Under the pieces are notes generated by a model. The model was not told the DNA's origin. It saw only the letters and a program-made list of their open reading frames with translations, and ran no database searches. This document shows, piece after piece, positions 9,329 through 17,502 of a stretch of 52,016 bases of DNA. Made by a program: the position numbers and the translations under genes. This DNA comes from JAOZTV01 sp965371805. Its GTDB lineage: Bacteria; Acidobacteriota; Aminicenantia; UBA2199. The DNA lies in assembly GCA_965371805.1 (NCBI GenBank), contig CBDUZW010000031.1, forward strand, positions 1 through 52,016, written 5' to 3'. Position 1 is the stretch's first letter, and each line of letters begins with the position of its first letter.

Positions 9329-10182
9329 TGAAAATTAAAATTGTAATTATTCTTGTTTTATCAATTCTGCTCGTTATTTTTTCACAGAATAAGTATGACA
9401 AGAATACAGACCTTTTTTTTGGAAAAAACAAACATTTGATGATTCCCACTGCAAAAACACTGAAAATTGTATCCTTTGGAAATGTAAATTTGATAGCAGA
9501 TCTCATATATATTTGGGCAATTCAATTTTTTGCTACAGAGTCGATAAAAAACAGGTTTGATTATGCTGTTCAGATCTTCAATATCATAACAGATCTAAAT
9601 CCAAGATTTGAACCTCCTTATGATATTGGTTCTACAATCATTGGATTGAATGCAAAAAAGCCAAAAAAAGCTATAGAATTACTTCAAAAAGGGAAAATTC
9701 ATATTAAAGACAATTATTTTTTTGATTACGATTCTGGATACTTTGCCTGGTTTTATTTAAAGGACTATAAACTTGCTAAAAAATATTATAAGGAATTGAG
9801 CAAATATGAATCCCTTCCTGATATATTAAAAGAATTTTGGATTAATATGGATATTAAAATAGTTGATAAAGTTGCAGATCAAAAAAAAGCTTTTGAAATA
9901 TGGAAAGAAATTGAGAAGAACGTAACGTGGAAAAGTAAAAAAGAATCTGCAACTGCTCATTTGCTTCAAATTAAATATAATTTGGATAAGGTAGAAATAG
10001 ATAAATTGATCTTAATATTTAAGCAATTGTATAATAGAGTTCCTTATTCATTGAAAGAATTAAAAAATAGACTTAAAGTAAAAACAATTCCAATAGATTA
10101 TATAGGTAATGAATATAAATATGACCCAAATAATGGAAAAATTATTTTAGAAATGGAGGAAACTTGGAAGAAATTTTTGTAA
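9328..10182 (+). CDS. Membrane-anchored TPR-like protein linked to ABC exporter
   Basis: A 284-aa protein with an N-terminal hydrophobic anchor (residues 3-19), then helical repeats reminiscent of TPRs: a DLNPRFEPPYDIGS segment followed by helix pairs around residues 110-185. The GTG start is fused to the permease stop (TAGTG). I recall similar proteins lying between an ABC-2 exporter and a prepilin peptidase in acidobacterial and deltaproteobacterial genomes, but I know no demonstrated function. It may help assemble an envelope complex served by the exporter. Confidence 0.75.
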   Translation: MKIKIVIILVLSILLVIFSQNKYDKNTDLFFGKNKHLMIPTAKTLKIVSFGNVNLIADLIYIWAIQFFATESIKNRFDYAVQIFNIITDLNPRFEPPYDIGSTIIGLNAKKPKKAIELLQKGKIHIKDNYFFDYDSGYFAWFYLKDYKLAKKYYKELSKYESLPDILKEFWINMDIKIVDKVADQKKAFEIWKEIEKNVTWKSKKESATAHLLQIKYNLDKVEIDKLILIFKQLYNRVPYSLKELKNRLKVKTIPIDYIGNEYKYDPNNGKIILEMEETWKKFL

Positions 10183-10940
10183 TTATTTTTGGCCTTATTA
10201 TTGGCAGTTTTCTAAATGTAGTTATTTATAGATTGCCCCTTAATAAAAGTCTTATAAAACCTGGCTCTTATTGTGCATCATGTAATTCTCCTGTAAAGGC
10301 TTATGACAATATACCTGTTTTAAGTTATTTATTGTTAATGGGTAGATGCCGGAATTGTAAAACAACGATTCCTATAATACACCCAATAGTAGAAATTTTT
10401 ACAGCATTTTCATTCTGGCTGTCTTATATAAGGTTTTTTGATTATTCGATACCTTATATTCATTATACTGTTTTTACTATAATATTTCTAACAATATTGA
10501 TTTCACTTACTTTTATAGATTTATTCCATATGATATTGCCGGATGAGTTAACTCTTGGTGGCGGTATATTGTTTTTAATATACTCATTTTTTAATCCGAG
10601 ATTAACCGTATTAAATTCTTTTGGCACAGCTTTCGGCAGTGCACTTTTCTTTGCAGGAATGTATTTTTTTTATCTAAAAGTGAGAAAAATTGAAGGGTTG
10701 GGCTTTGGTGATGTGAAGATGATGCTGTTTCTTGGAGCATTTCTGGGGGTTGCAAAAACTGTTGTTGCAATAATGTTAGCGTCATTTACAGGTTTGATTG
10801 TAGGAGTGTTTTTTATTGCATTCTATAAGAAAAATATGAAATTTGCTTTACCGTTTGGGACATTTCTTGGATTCGGAAGTTTTGTTTCTTTATTCTGGGG
10901 AGAAAGAGTGTTATTGTTTATTAGATCTATTGTAGTCTGA
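10164..10940 (+). CDS. pilD: Prepilin peptidase / leader N-methyltransferase
   Basis: Inner-membrane aspartic protease that cleaves and N-methylates type IV prepilins and pseudopilins. It carries both zinc-binding CxxC pairs (Cys37/40 and Cys62/65) of the methyltransferase loop and both catalytic aspartates (Asp119 in IDLFHMILPDEL, Asp183 in GLGFGDVK). At 258 aa it is full length, with about seven further hydrophobic helices. The start is TTG at 10164 with GGAGGA at 10155-10160, overlapping the preceding gene by 19 bases. No pilin or pseudopilin genes are in the window, so its substrates lie elsewhere. Confidence 0.95.
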   Translation: MEEIFVIIFGLIIGSFLNVVIYRLPLNKSLIKPGSYCASCNSPVKAYDNIPVLSYLLLMGRCRNCKTTIPIIHPIVEIFTAFSFWLSYIRFFDYSIPYIHYTVFTIIFLTILISLTFIDLFHMILPDELTLGGGILFLIYSFFNPRLTVLNSFGTAFGSALFFAGMYFFYLKVRKIEGLGFGDVKMMLFLGAFLGVAKTVVAIMLASFTGLIVGVFFIAFYKKNMKFALPFGTFLGFGSFVSLFWGERVLLFIRSIVV

Positions 10941-10996
10941 GTTTAAAATAAGAAAAAAACTGCAATTATTCATGTAGTTATTTTATGAGGTAAAAA

Positions 10997-12304
10997 ATGC
11001 GCAAAAGTATGATAGTGTTTCTTCTGATAATACAAATAACTTTATTATTTTTATTCAGCAATATAAATTCACTTCTGGAGAAGGTTGAAAAAACTGAACT
11101 GAATCAAATTGAGGTAAAGAATAAGATCTCAGTGCAATCATTAAATGTAATAAAAACTGTTAATAAGATATTTTCCTACCTGGTAGTAATTATGGCAATA
11201 TTCATTTTGTTAACCGGTGGATATTTGGTTTATACTCTTTCATCCAAGAAAAAGAAAATTGAAACTCCTGAGATCCCTCAATTGCAGAATTACTTATTCC
11301 AGCTAAAGGATAATGAGATGCAATTAAAAAGTCTTGTTGAACAGCAAAAAAAGAAAGTTCTTAGCTCCGATGAAATCAGCAAAAATATTATTAATTCAAT
11401 GGATGTAGCTGTAATACTTATTAATAGTGGAAATAAAATTGAAATATTTAACAAAACAGCTGAAAAGATATTTAATAAAACATTTGCATTAGCAAAAAAC
11501 AATTGTTATGAAACAGTATTATCTGACTATAAAGAGATAATAGAAATCATTAATAATAATATTAATGAAAACAGAGCTTTCTTTGAATTGGCTTCTAATA
11601 AGAGATTTTTTAAAATTGAATTAATTAAAATGGTAAATATTGGTACTCTTTTGATCTTTGATGATATAACTGATGAAAAAAAAAGAGAGGCAATAATACA
11701 AAAGAATAGAAACTTTATTATGCTTGGAGAAATGGCAGCTTTTCTTGTTCACGAAGTTAGGAATTCACTTGGAGTCATATTTGGCTATACAAGAACTATT
11801 GAAAAGGAAGTAGAGAAAATAGAAAAGGTAAATAAGGAGATTATATTTCTGACAGAAATGATGGAGAGATTTCTCAATTTTTCAAAGCCTCTCAAAGAGG
11901 AGAAAAAAATTGAAATAGATATTAATCTTATGATTGAAAGAATTGCTGAAAAATATGAGATTAAGATTTTCCAGTCTGGGGAAAAAATCTCACTTAAAAT
12001 AGATTCGATTCAATTGGAAACTGTTTTTTCAAATCTTTTTAGAAATGCTGTCGAAGCTTCTGCATCAGAAATTAAAGTAAAAATAGAAAATGAGGATAGA
12101 TTAACTTTTTCTATTAATGATAATGGAAGAGGGATTGATAGTGCAAATATTGACAGAATATGGTTTCCTTTTTTTACAACCAAAACAAAAGGTACAGGGA
12201 TGGGTCTTGCCTTGGTAAAAAAATCTCTTCACTATTTGAACGGAGATATAAGTATAATTAAAACAAGTCCTGATGGAACTGAATTTAAAATAGAGTTATA
12301 TTAA
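10997..12304 (+). CDS. Sensor histidine kinase, membrane bound, with PAS domain
   Basis: A 435-aa kinase with two membrane helices (about 4-22 and 54-78) around a short external loop. A coiled coil (95-130) leads to a PAS-like domain (about 133-225), then the H-box GEMAAFLVHEVRNSLG (His252), N-box NLFRNAVEAS, G1 INDNGRGID, F-box WFPFFTT and G2 GTGMGLALV. The start at 10997 has GAGG at 10987-10990. It has no receiver domain, and no response regulator is adjacent, so it is an orphan kinase here. Its 3' end overlaps the convergent dehydrogenase gene by 9 bases. Confidence 0.92.
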   Translation: MRKSMIVFLLIIQITLLFLFSNINSLLEKVEKTELNQIEVKNKISVQSLNVIKTVNKIFSYLVVIMAIFILLTGGYLVYTLSSKKKKIETPEIPQLQNYLFQLKDNEMQLKSLVEQQKKKVLSSDEISKNIINSMDVAVILINSGNKIEIFNKTAEKIFNKTFALAKNNCYETVLSDYKEIIEIINNNINENRAFFELASNKRFFKIELIKMVNIGTLLIFDDITDEKKREAIIQKNRNFIMLGEMAAFLVHEVRNSLGVIFGYTRTIEKEVEKIEKVNKEIIFLTEMMERFLNFSKPLKEEKKIEIDINLMIERIAEKYEIKIFQSGEKISLKIDSIQLETVFSNLFRNAVEASASEIKVKIENEDRLTFSINDNGRGIDSANIDRIWFPFFTTKTKGTGMGLALVKKSLHYLNGDISIIKTSPDGTEFKIELY

Positions 12305-12928
12305 ATGATTCTTACCACTATTTTTTCCAAATAGTGTTTTGATAATAGATCTTGCAGCAATATATGGTGAAATTGTATTTCCTTTTTTTGATGGAAATTT
12401 CGCTCCTTCAAGGGATTTTGGAGAAACCATATTAAAGTTTATTTCTTTATAAGCATCTGCAAGAGAAATAGAATATTGGAGTAAAGCGTTTTTCGCCATT
12501 ATATATGGTAAGACATTTTTCACAGGGATAAATTTACCTGACAATTCAAATCCAATGTTTAGCACAGATTTCAATCTGATCTCTTTTAGTTTTAAGAAAA
12601 AACTTATAATTTCAATTGGAATTAAAACATTAGAAAAAAATTCAACTTTAAAATGCTCAGGTTTCAAATCCTTTATGTTTTTATAGGTGATAGGACCATA
12701 ACAATTTATAAAATAATTACATTTAGCTATTTCATCATTGTTTTCTTGAAGAAATTGCCTTACTGATTTTAAAGTCTTAAAGTTTCCATTGATCCATTTG
12801 CAATTTTGCAGATTTGATGGCCTGTTTTTATAATACTGTCCAAGAACAAATACACCATCTTCTGAAAGTTGTTTTACAACTTCTGAACCTAAAAGTCCGG
12901 AGGCTCCTGTAATGAAAACAGAATTCAT
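12296..12928 (-). CDS. Short-chain dehydrogenase/reductase
   Basis: NAD(P)-dependent oxidoreductase of 210 aa. It has the Rossmann motif TGASGLLG (about 7-14), an NCYGP stretch in place of the classical NNAG, and the catalytic YxxxK as YIMAK. It begins 4 bases after the folD stop, so it belongs to the DUF1015-folD operon. Linkage to folD raises the possibility of a pteridine or folate reductase of the FolM/PTR1 type, but no substrate-specific motif supports this. At 210 aa it is shorter than typical SDRs of about 250. Confidence 0.8.
   Translation of the reverse strand: MNSVFITGASGLLGSEVVKQLSEDGVFVLGQYYKNRPSNLQNCKWINGNFKTLKSVRQFLQENNDEIAKCNYFINCYGPITYKNIKDLKPEHFKVEFFSNVLIPIEIISFFLKLKEIRLKSVLNIGFELSGKFIPVKNVLPYIMAKNALLQYSISLADAYKEINFNMVSPKSLEGAKFPSKKGNTISPYIAARSIIKTLFGKNSGKNHLI
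12316..12340 (+). terminator. Hairpin terminator of the histidine kinase, inside convergent gene
   Basis: CACTATTT (12316-12323), a 5-base loop and AAATAGTG (12329-12336) are followed by TTTT. It starts 12 bases after the kinase stop and lies within the 3' coding end of the opposing dehydrogenase gene. The U-run is short, so efficiency is uncertain. Confidence 0.5.
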
Positions 12929-12932
12929 TTGT

Positions 12933-13850
12933 CTAGAGAAGGAGATTGTTTTGATGTTTGAATAAATGAAGAGTATTCTGCATGAGAACTGCTACGGTCA
13001 TCTTTCCTATACCTCCAGGTACAGGGGTATAAAATGAAGATTTTGCAAAAGCTGACTTATGTATGTCTCCAGTGATTCCATATCCTTTTTTATCAAATAA
13101 TGCTATTTGTTTCTCAGAGCACATTTCAATTATTTCTTCTTTTTTTTCTAATCTATTTATTCCCACATCTACCAATATAACGCCATCCTTAACCATATCT
13201 CCTTTAATGAAGCCAGGAATACCTATAGCTGCAATAATAATATCGGCGCCCTTTAAGTGGCTTGAAAGGTTTTCTGTTTTTGAATGGCAGATAGTAACAG
13301 TAGCATTTCTATTTGTTAGCATTGCTGCAATAGGTTTTCCAACAATGAAACTTCTGCCTAACACAACAACATTTTTGCCTTGAATATCAAGATTATAATG
13401 GTCAAGAATCTTTACAATTCCTGATGGTGTACAGGGAAAAATTTCGGATCTATTCAGGATTATATTGCCTACACTTTGAGGGAGAAAGCAATCAACATCC
13501 TTCTCAGGCGATAGTTCACTTAAGATCTTCCATGTATCAAATTTATCTGGAAGAGGTAGTTGAACAAGAACTCCGTTTACATTGGTGTCTTTATTAAGAA
13601 GTCTAATTTTTTCTATAAGCTCCTTTTCTGAAACATCTTCATCTAAGATTTCAAGTTTTGATATTATTCCAACTTTATTTGCAAGTTTATCCTTTGATTT
13701 TACATATACCTGTGAAGCAGGGTCATCACCTACGATTACGACAGTTAATCCAGGGGTTTTTCCCGTTTTTTCAATTATAGTAGAAATTTCATTTTTTACT
13801 TTTTCTATAATATTTTTTGCAACTAATTTGCCATCAAGAATTTCCATCAT
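12933..13850 (-). CDS. folD: Methylenetetrahydrofolate dehydrogenase / methenyl-THF cyclohydrolase
   Basis: Bifunctional one-carbon enzyme converting 5,10-methylene-THF to 10-formyl-THF. Visible are the substrate-site signature with YVKSKDK (catalytic Lys), VLVQLPLP, PEKDVDCF, the cofactor-site segment VVVLGRSFIVGKP and TPVPGGIGKMTVA near the C-terminus. At 305 aa it is slightly longer than the usual 285. The start overlaps the stop of the DUF1015 gene by one base (TAATG); a second ATG follows at once at 13847. It is the middle gene of a three-gene operon. Confidence 0.97.
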   Translation of the reverse strand: MMEILDGKLVAKNIIEKVKNEISTIIEKTGKTPGLTVVIVGDDPASQVYVKSKDKLANKVGIISKLEILDEDVSEKELIEKIRLLNKDTNVNGVLVQLPLPDKFDTWKILSELSPEKDVDCFLPQSVGNIILNRSEIFPCTPSGIVKILDHYNLDIQGKNVVVLGRSFIVGKPIAAMLTNRNATVTICHSKTENLSSHLKGADIIIAAIGIPGFIKGDMVKDGVILVDVGINRLEKKEEIIEMCSEKQIALFDKKGYGITGDIHKSAFAKSSFYTPVPGGIGKMTVAVLMQNTLHLFKHQNNLLL

Positions 13851-15088
13851 TAATCAAGTAGATGTGTTATTAACCCGCTTCTCAACTTGGGCTCAAACCA
13901 TGTAGATTTTGGTGGCATTATTTTGCCGGAGTCTGCAACAGCGAATAATTGTTCAATGGTTGTAGGGAAAAGTGAAAATGCCACAGTAAATTTCTTATTA
14001 TCTATAATCTTCTCTAGCTCCTTAGTCCCTCTGATTCCTCCAATAAAATCAATTTTGTTGTCTGTACGCGGATTCTTTATTCCTAAAATTGGATCAAGCA
14101 GGTTATTCTGAAGGATTGCGACATCTAATGATTCTACAGCATCACTCTGATCAAAGGAACCTTCTTTGGCTTCTAATTTATACCATTTATTGTCAATATA
14201 CATACAAAAAATTTGTGTTGATTCCGGTTCTTTTATATTTGTTTCTGTCAATGTAAATAATTTTTCTATTTTTTTAAAAAATTCTTCTTTTGAATTTCCA
14301 TTTAGATCTGTTACAACTCTATTATATGGTAGAATTTTCATTTGGTTATGTGGAAAGATAACAGATAAGAAAAAATTATATTCCTCATCTCCAGTATGGT
14401 TTTTATTATCTTTTTCCCTTTCTATTTTTATTTTTGTACCTGAAGCTGACCTATGGTGCCCATCTGCAACATAAAGGTAATCAATCTCCTTAAAGCACTC
14501 TTTTATTTTTGTAATTATACCAGTATCTGAAATAACAAAGAATATGTGTCTGACACCATCATCAGTTGTAAAATCATATTCTGGTCTTTGTTCCATCACT
14601 TTATTAAATAGAGTATCCACTTCATCCTTTTGCCTGAAAGTTAAAAAGACTGGCCCTGAATTGGCATTTATTGCTTTGATATGATTTATCCTGTCTTTTT
14701 CTTTTGTTTCTCTAGTCAACTCATGTTTTTTTATTATATCGTTCTGATAATCCTGAGCAGATGCACCTGCTACTAATCCCACCTGAACATGGTCTCCCCA
14801 TATCTGTTTATATAGATATAAATTTTTCGTTTTATCTTGTATCAAGATTGAGTCTTTAATAAAAGTAGAAAAATTTTCCTTAGCTTTTTGATATACTTTC
14901 TCTGAATATAGATCAATATTCTCATTAAGATCAACTTCAGGTTTTACGATTCTTAAAAATGAGTGTTTATTGTTTTTTACAATTTCTCTTGCTTCCTCTG
15001 AATTTAGTACATCATAAGGATGAGATGCAACTTTTGCCGCTAATTCTTTACTTGGTCTTACTCCCATAAAAGGTTCAATTCTAGCCAT
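13850..15088 (-). CDS. DUF1015 family protein
   Basis: A 412-aa soluble protein of the DUF1015 family, recognised from the start (RIEPFMGVRPSKELAAKVASHPYDV, read here as two adjoining motifs), YVADGHHR in the middle and the conserved C-terminal region. The biochemical function is not established; in other genomes members sit near serine or one-carbon genes, and here folD follows directly. GGAGG lies just upstream of the ATG at 15088. It leads the operon and is preceded by a good promoter at 15133-15160. Confidence 0.9.
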   Translation of the reverse strand: MARIEPFMGVRPSKELAAKVASHPYDVLNSEEAREIVKNNKHSFLRIVKPEVDLNENIDLYSEKVYQKAKENFSTFIKDSILIQDKTKNLYLYKQIWGDHVQVGLVAGASAQDYQNDIIKKHELTRETKEKDRINHIKAINANSGPVFLTFRQKDEVDTLFNKVMEQRPEYDFTTDDGVRHIFFVISDTGIITKIKECFKEIDYLYVADGHHRSASGTKIKIEREKDNKNHTGDEEYNFFLSVIFPHNQMKILPYNRVVTDLNGNSKEEFFKKIEKLFTLTETNIKEPESTQIFCMYIDNKWYKLEAKEGSFDQSDAVESLDVAILQNNLLDPILGIKNPRTDNKIDFIGGIRGTKELEKIIDNKKFTVAFSLFPTTIEQLFAVADSGKIMPPKSTWFEPKLRSGLITHLLD

Positions 15089-15103
15089 TTTTCCTCCAAT
15101 TTG

Positions 15104-15133
15104 TGTTTAAATGTTTAAATGTTTAAATGTTAA
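15104..15133. repeat. Tandem 8-bp repeat in the leader of the DUF1015 operon
   Basis: Three perfect copies of TGTTTAAA (15104-15127) and a partial fourth (TGTTAA) lie between the -10 box and the Shine-Dalgarno of the DUF1015-folD-SDR operon. They would form most of the 5' leader. They could be a multimeric binding site or a slippage-prone repeat that changes leader length. Confidence 0.85.
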
Positions 15134-15160
15134 TTATATCATTAAATGTATATACGTCAA
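15133..15160 (-). promoter_or_regulatory. Sigma-70-type promoter of the DUF1015-folD-SDR operon
   Basis: On the minus strand TTGACG (15160-15155), a 16-base spacer and TATAAT (15138-15133). The predicted transcript starts near 15126, inside the 8-bp tandem repeats, about 38 bases before the ATG. Confidence 0.7.
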
Positions 15161-15204
15161 GAATAGTGAGCTCAGTTTGAATATATTTAGTTTATGACTG
15201 TTTA

Positions 15205-15960
15205 TTATTGTATTCTATCAAATGTTACAGTTGCAGTAATGATAAAAGGTGTTGGTGCACCAGCTATTAAGTATGGTTCGTATTCCCATTGTTTTATCGC
15301 ATCGATTGCGGACTGTTTAAATATTGGATGTCCAATAACTAATAGCACCCGCCATTTTATTACTTTGCCAAAGGGGTTAACAGTTGCTTCAATAATAACA
15401 CTGCCTGTTCTTCTAAACTTCAGTGCTTCCTCGGGGTATTCCGGTTTCACATATTTTATCAGTTTAGGCAGTTTGCCGGTGATTCTAACTGGTTTGATTT
15501 CATTTTCAACAAATTCACCAAGTATACTTCCGCCAATTACACCACCCTCTTCTCCACCTTCAGTACCACCTTCAATGCCACCACCGGAACCGAAATCTAT
15601 GTCACTTACAAGATACTCATCATCCTCATCGGTTATCTCACCTGGAATTTCAATTGGAACAATCAAGGCACTTTCTGAAATGGTCTCTTTTTTTGTGATA
15701 TTTTCATCTTTTTTTACTAATTTTGTTTTTTTTTGAGTTTTTCTTTTTGCCGCTCTCATAGAAACGGGCGGTACTGGTACCTTATGAGCAAGATAAACAT
15801 CAATTACTTTCAGGTCAGGTAATGTTTCTGTATTAATTAAATGTCCAAATAAAACAAAAATGATTATTGAAGAGTGAATAATAAAAGATAGTGAAAAAAT
15901 GCCCCATCTTTTAAAAGCTTCTTCTTTTGAATCAGAATCTAACCATACATCTTCAAACAT
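15205..15960 (-). CDS. TonB family energy-transducing protein
   Basis: Inner-membrane protein that passes proton-motive energy to outer-membrane receptors. It has a short cytoplasmic N-terminus, one membrane helix (about 20-42), a basic stretch, a linker rich in Gly and Glu (about 125-150) where classical TonB has Pro-Lys repeats, and the TonB C-terminal domain with YPEEALKFRRTGSVII and AIDAIKQWEYEP. GGAG lies upstream of the ATG. No exbB/exbD is adjacent. It is divergent from the hydrolase gene, and both TonB-dependent receptors of the window are possible partners. Confidence 0.9.
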   Translation of the reverse strand: MFEDVWLDSDSKEEAFKRWGIFSLSFIIHSSIIIFVLFGHLINTETLPDLKVIDVYLAHKVPVPPVSMRAAKRKTQKKTKLVKKDENITKKETISESALIVPIEIPGEITDEDDEYLVSDIDFGSGGGIEGGTEGGEEGGVIGGSILGEFVENEIKPVRITGKLPKLIKYVKPEYPEEALKFRRTGSVIIEATVNPFGKVIKWRVLLVIGHPIFKQSAIDAIKQWEYEPYLIAGAPTPFIITATVTFDRIQ

Positions 15961-15984
15961 TTATTCTCCATAATCATACACCAA

Positions 15985-16013
15985 TTTATATACTAAAACT
16001 GACAAAAATTCAA
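15985..16013 (-). promoter_or_regulatory. Promoter of the TonB-family gene
   Basis: On the minus strand TTGAAT (16013-16008), a 17-base spacer and TATAAA (15990-15985). It lies 24 bases upstream of the ATG. Confidence 0.5.
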
Positions 16014-16019
16014 GTGATA

Positions 16020-16048
16020 TTGACATTTCAATCAATATATAGAATAAT
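16020..16048 (+). promoter_or_regulatory. Promoter of the hydrolase gene, possibly leaderless
   Basis: TTGACA (16020-16025), 17 bases and AATAAT (16043-16048). The predicted transcription start (about 16055) coincides with the ATG at 16056, and no Shine-Dalgarno is visible, so the mRNA may be leaderless. Confidence 0.5.
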
Positions 16049-17476
16049 GTTTTATATGGATAAAAAAAAAATAAGATATAATTTTTGTTTTTTAGCATTA
16101 TTAATTTTTTTTATTAATATTCAATCACAAATTGCTCAAGGTACAAGTATTTTATTAGAAAAAGGCAGAATAATTCCAAAAGTTATTTGTGAAATTGACA
16201 CTGAACAAAGTTATGCTCTTTATTTGCCGAGTGATTATTCTGTAGAAAAAAAGTGGTCAATTATATATATATTTGAACCAGCTGCAAGATCATTGATACC
16301 CATGAGACTATTTAAAGAAGCTGCTGAGAAATATAAGTATATACTTTTATGCTCAAATAATTCAAGGAATGGACCCTCAAAAAATATTGTTAACGCAATA
16401 AAGGCAATGTGGATTGACAGTCATAAACGCTTTTCCATTATCCTAAGCGGATTTATTCAGCTGGATTTTCTGGAGGCGCGAGAGCAAGTACACGATTTCA
16501 CTACATGACTCGAAAATCCTGTGCTGGAATTATTGCATGCGGTGCCGGATTATCTTTAATAGTCAGACCTAAAGATATTGCTTCTGTCAACTATTTTGCT
16601 GTCGTCGGAATGGGGGACTTTAATTATTTTGAAATGAAAGGATTAAGAAAAAAACTCGACAAAGCTAAAACAATTAATAGGTTTCTTATTTATGAAGGAC
16701 GACATACCTGGCCTCCTGAGGAAATATGTAGACGGGCAATTGAATGGATGGAAATACAGGCTTTAAAAAAGTCAAGAAAAAAAGATCAAAAACTCATCAA
16801 CTCCTTATATAAAAAGGAGTTATCTATTGCACAAAAATTTGAATTTGATAATAGAGTATTTCAAGCCTTTGAGAATTATAAAGCAACTGAGGAACTTTTT
16901 AGTGGATTGCATGATACAGAAGATGTTAAATTGGCAAGATCTAATTTGGAAAAAGGAAAGGTTTTTAAAAAATATAGAAAGGATAAAAAATCAATAGAAA
17001 AAAAAGAAAGGCATTATTTAAATCAATTCTATAAAGCAGCTGCTCTTACAAAAAATCCTTCGTTTTATGACATACGGACTAAAAAAGTTTTACTGGATTT
17101 ACCTATTAAAGAACTTGTCAAAAAAAGAATGAATAAAAATATTTATGATAAATATTCAGCTATCAGGCTGCTTGCTTTTTTTAGAATAGATATAATTAAA
17201 ACAGCTAATAGTTTTATACAAAAAAAAATATATAATAATGCATCAGTTCTTTATGAACTTCTTGTTAAAATTGACAAAAATAAGGCGTCTTCCCTTTATA
17301 ATTTAGCCTGTATATACGCGCTAGACAATAAAACAAAAAAGTCGATAACTGCATTAGAACATGCAGTTAATAATGGATTTAAAAATATTGATTATATAGA
17401 AAATGATAAAGATTTTAGATCAATAAAAAATGAAAAAAAATTTAAAGAAATAATTTCTCGATTGAAAAAGAATTAG
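16047..17476 (+). pseudogene. Secreted alpha/beta hydrolase with TPR-like C-terminus, frameshifted
   Basis: Two reading frames together make one protein of about 475 aa. The first runs from ATG 16047 (or 16056) to 16508, the second from upstream of 16442 to 17476. The first gives a signal peptide and the start of an alpha/beta hydrolase ending in KRFSI; the second continues as PKRIYSAGFSGGAR, holding the nucleophile elbow GFSGG, with a catalytic His in YEGRHTWP. Adding one base near 16440 (ATT-AT-CCT to ATT-NAT-CCT) restores the family-like run RFSI(D/N)PKRIY. The C-terminal part has helical repeats ending in a TPR unit (SLYNLACIYALDNKTKKSI). As written, the first frame makes a catalytically dead protein. 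A sequencing error or a real mutation are both possible. Confidence 0.85.
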
Positions 17477-17502
17477 TCTTATATAAAAAAAAGGATTATA
17501 TT

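Noticed and set aside
15927..16046. Upstream extension of the hydrolase reading frame
   Set aside because: It would overlap the divergent TonB gene and place 40 residues before a clear signal peptide.
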